Source: Planctomycetaceae bacterium (lineage in GTDB: Bacteria > Planctomycetota > Planctomycetia > Planctomycetales > Planctomycetaceae). Taken from it: a stretch of 39,614 nucleotides of DNA. A program made the position numbers and the translations under genes. The DNA is taken from contig JANQSH010000172.1 in assembly GCA_028284145.1 (NCBI GenBank), forward strand, positions 1 to 39,614, read 5' to 3'. Every line of letters begins with the position of its first letter. The stretch's first letter is position 1. Shown in pieces: positions 38,046-39,614 of this stretch. The notes beneath the pieces were generated by a model. It did not search any database, was not told the origin of the DNA, and worked only from the letters and a program-made list of their open reading frames with translations.

Positions 38046-39407
38046 ATGGATGAGACAACCTCAACTTCAATTGATACGAACGATCTGCCGCTGGAACAGG
38101 GTTCTCCTGCCTTGCAGGGTGAACAGGTTTCCTTCACAGGCACGCTCGCTTCAATGACTCATCAAACCGCCATGAACCTCGTCACCGAACATGGTGGCGT
38201 CGCAACCACAAGCGTCAGCCAGAAAACAACGATGCTGGTGGTAGGGGAAGAGGGCTGGCCGCTGGAGACCGATGGTTCGCCATCGCAGAAACTGCAACAG
38301 GTGATGACATTTCAGGCGGAAGGACTGCCCGTGCAGGTTGTCAACGAGTCGGACTGGCTGAATCTGATCGGCCTGCAGGACCGGATGGAGGAGGTGCGCC
38401 GACTGTATACTCCGGCGATGTTGAGCCAGTTGCTGGGCGTGTCAGTGCATACAATTAGAGGCTGGGAACGGAGCGGGTTGATACGAGCGGAACGTCGGTT
38501 ATACCGGCTGCCCTATTTTGATTTTCAGGAAGTGATGTCGGCTCGGCTGTTGACGGAATTGCTCGAAGAGGGGCTGACGCGACAGCAGATAGAAGACGGA
38601 CTGCGGGATCTTTCCTCCGTCGTCAAGGATGTGTTGCGTCCTTTGGCACAACTGGAGATTCTCACACGAGGCAGGCATGTGCTGTATCGCGATCATAAAT
38701 CTCTTGTCGAGCCTTCGACCGGGCAGCGGTTTTTTGAGTTCGACGATCAACTTCGTGACAGCGAATTTTCTGAAGCAGAAAGTGGAGCCGACGACATCGC
38801 AGCAGGCCCGTTCGATTCGAAGGATGAATCAACCGACACGATACCCTTCGACCGATTGAATCAAGATAGATTCGTTCCGCAGACCGCCGATGAGTGGTAC
38901 CACGAAGGGGGCCGATTGCTGGCGGATGGGGATGAGGGATTAGCCGTTGAGGCACTCCGTTGTTGCCTGATGCAGGAATTCGGCCATCCCGAGGCGAATT
39001 TCCTGCTCGCCGAAGCCTTGTATCGTCTTGGTCGGCCTGAAGCTGCGCTAGAGCGGTATTATGCCGCCGTGGAATCGGACCACGATTATCTCGAAGCGTG
39101 GACACAACTCGGCTGCCTGCACGAGGAGTTGGGCGAGTTGAATGCGGCTCTGGATGCTTTTCAAATCGCATTGCAGGTGCATCCGGAATACCCCGATGCC
39201 CATTTGCACCGGGCGGAGATTCTGCATCGTCTGGAACGGACGGATGAGGCGATCCCGCATTGGCAGACCTACTTGAAATACGATGACCGTGGCCCCTGGG
39301 CGGACAAGGCGCGGCAACAGCTGGCGGAGGTCGAGGACATTCCGCTGCATATTGTCCAACTCGACACAGGCTTGGATTTGGTGATCGACGAATCAGATAA
39401 TTCCTGA
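38046..39407 (+). CDS. BRCT-MerR HTH-TPR fusion protein
   Basis: The product is 453 aa. Residues ~25-110 are a BRCT domain (GEQVSFTGTLASMTHQTAMN, then VTEHGGVATTSVSQKTTMLV, then the ESDWLNLI end with its Trp). Residues ~119-190 are a MerR-type helix-turn-helix (YTPAMLSQLLGVSVHTIRGW, then ERSGLIRAERRLYRLPYFDF). After an acidic linker, residues ~285-430 have at least three TPR units (PEANFLLAEALYRLGRPEAA, then YLEAWTQLGCLHEELGELNA, then YPDAHLHRAEILHRLERTDE). The combination suggests a DNA-bound regulator that recruits partners. BRCT in bacteria is mostly limited to LigA, so this fusion is unusual. Confidence 0.88.
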   Translation: MDETTSTSIDTNDLPLEQGSPALQGEQVSFTGTLASMTHQTAMNLVTEHGGVATTSVSQKTTMLVVGEEGWPLETDGSPSQKLQQVMTFQAEGLPVQVVNESDWLNLIGLQDRMEEVRRLYTPAMLSQLLGVSVHTIRGWERSGLIRAERRLYRLPYFDFQEVMSARLLTELLEEGLTRQQIEDGLRDLSSVVKDVLRPLAQLEILTRGRHVLYRDHKSLVEPSTGQRFFEFDDQLRDSEFSEAESGADDIAAGPFDSKDESTDTIPFDRLNQDRFVPQTADEWYHEGGRLLADGDEGLAVEALRCCLMQEFGHPEANFLLAEALYRLGRPEAALERYYAAVESDHDYLEAWTQLGCLHEELGELNAALDAFQIALQVHPEYPDAHLHRAEILHRLERTDEAIPHWQTYLKYDDRGPWADKARQQLAEVEDIPLHIVQLDTGLDLVIDESDNS

Positions 39408-39516
39408 ATCCTCCCTTTTATTCCTGGCGTAACACTCCCCGAAAGGGGTTGTACTCATTAACGGAACGTCAGGGTTTGTAACGTTACTCATGTAGAAACC
39501 CCGTATCCACAGACGC

Positions 39517-39614
39517 TAGAGCGTATTACGCTCTCTTGTGGCGCGATGCACGTCCTTTGATCTGCAAATACAGGCTCCCACGAGCGAAAAGTGTCACACG
39601 AAAAGGTAAACTGC
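39517..39614 (+). repeat. Dispersed structured repeat, copy 3 (cut by window end)
   Basis: Starts TAGAGCGTATTACGCTCTC and runs to the end of the window at AAGGTAAACTGC. It matches copy 2 along all 98 visible bases with about nine substitutions; the closing TCTA would lie just outside the window. Confidence 0.85.

Overview
The window looks like a piece of a Planctomycetota chromosome (Planctomycetaceae-like). The best marker is the secreted protein at 28580-30469, which carries two planctomycete-type cytochrome c (PSCyt1) domains. A long IleRS2-type isoleucyl-tRNA synthetase, a membrane Ser/Thr kinase, a DUF2752 membrane protein and several unusual domain fusions agree with this. I saw no rRNA, tRNA or CRISPR array.

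Layout. 1 to about 9000 is an accessory island. An IS3-family transposase tail at the left edge has severed a Cas4/RecB-like PD-(D/E)XK nuclease gene. Next come a small membrane protein, a membrane-anchored protein of unknown function, and about 1 kb of gene-poor DNA with three strong inverted repeats. A MerR-type regulator and a small partner protein form an operon on the minus strand. Divergent from it is a compact plus-strand operon: a ParB-like protein, a SF2-helicase-like protein that has lost its ATPase motifs, and a reverse transcriptase whose YxDD box reads YVDN. A possible tiny fourth cistron follows. The island closes with a helical protein of unknown function, a clear terminator and a decayed IS701-like transposase. 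The three-gene operon is the best candidate for an undescribed system. It has the size and setting of a phage-defence or mobile-element module but matches none I can name.

9095-16009 is metabolic and lies on the minus strand. A tight operon reads Rieske-TPP oxidase fusion, dihydrofolate reductase, malic enzyme and a DUF2892-like membrane protein interrupted by an in-frame TGA. Upstream of it are a uracil-DNA-glycosylase-family protein, a SnoaL-like protein and a Rieske-glutamate-synthase-like fusion preceded by a coupled 33-codon ORF.

16269-25268 holds a truncated DUF417 gene, a membrane Ser/Thr kinase, DUF2752 and acidic proteins, an IleRS with a rearranged HIGH motif (GVHH) and an altered KMSKS loop, and a secreted lipase-like hydrolase.

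25567-39407 holds a flavin monooxygenase, ThiO-like glycine oxidase, the PSCyt1 protein, LarE, an ABC ATPase/permease/HlyD-type adaptor operon, serine hydroxymethyltransferase and a BRCT-MerR-TPR fusion protein. A structured repeat of about 100 bp with TAGAGC/GCTCTA ends occurs three times between genes (18675, 36171, 39517).
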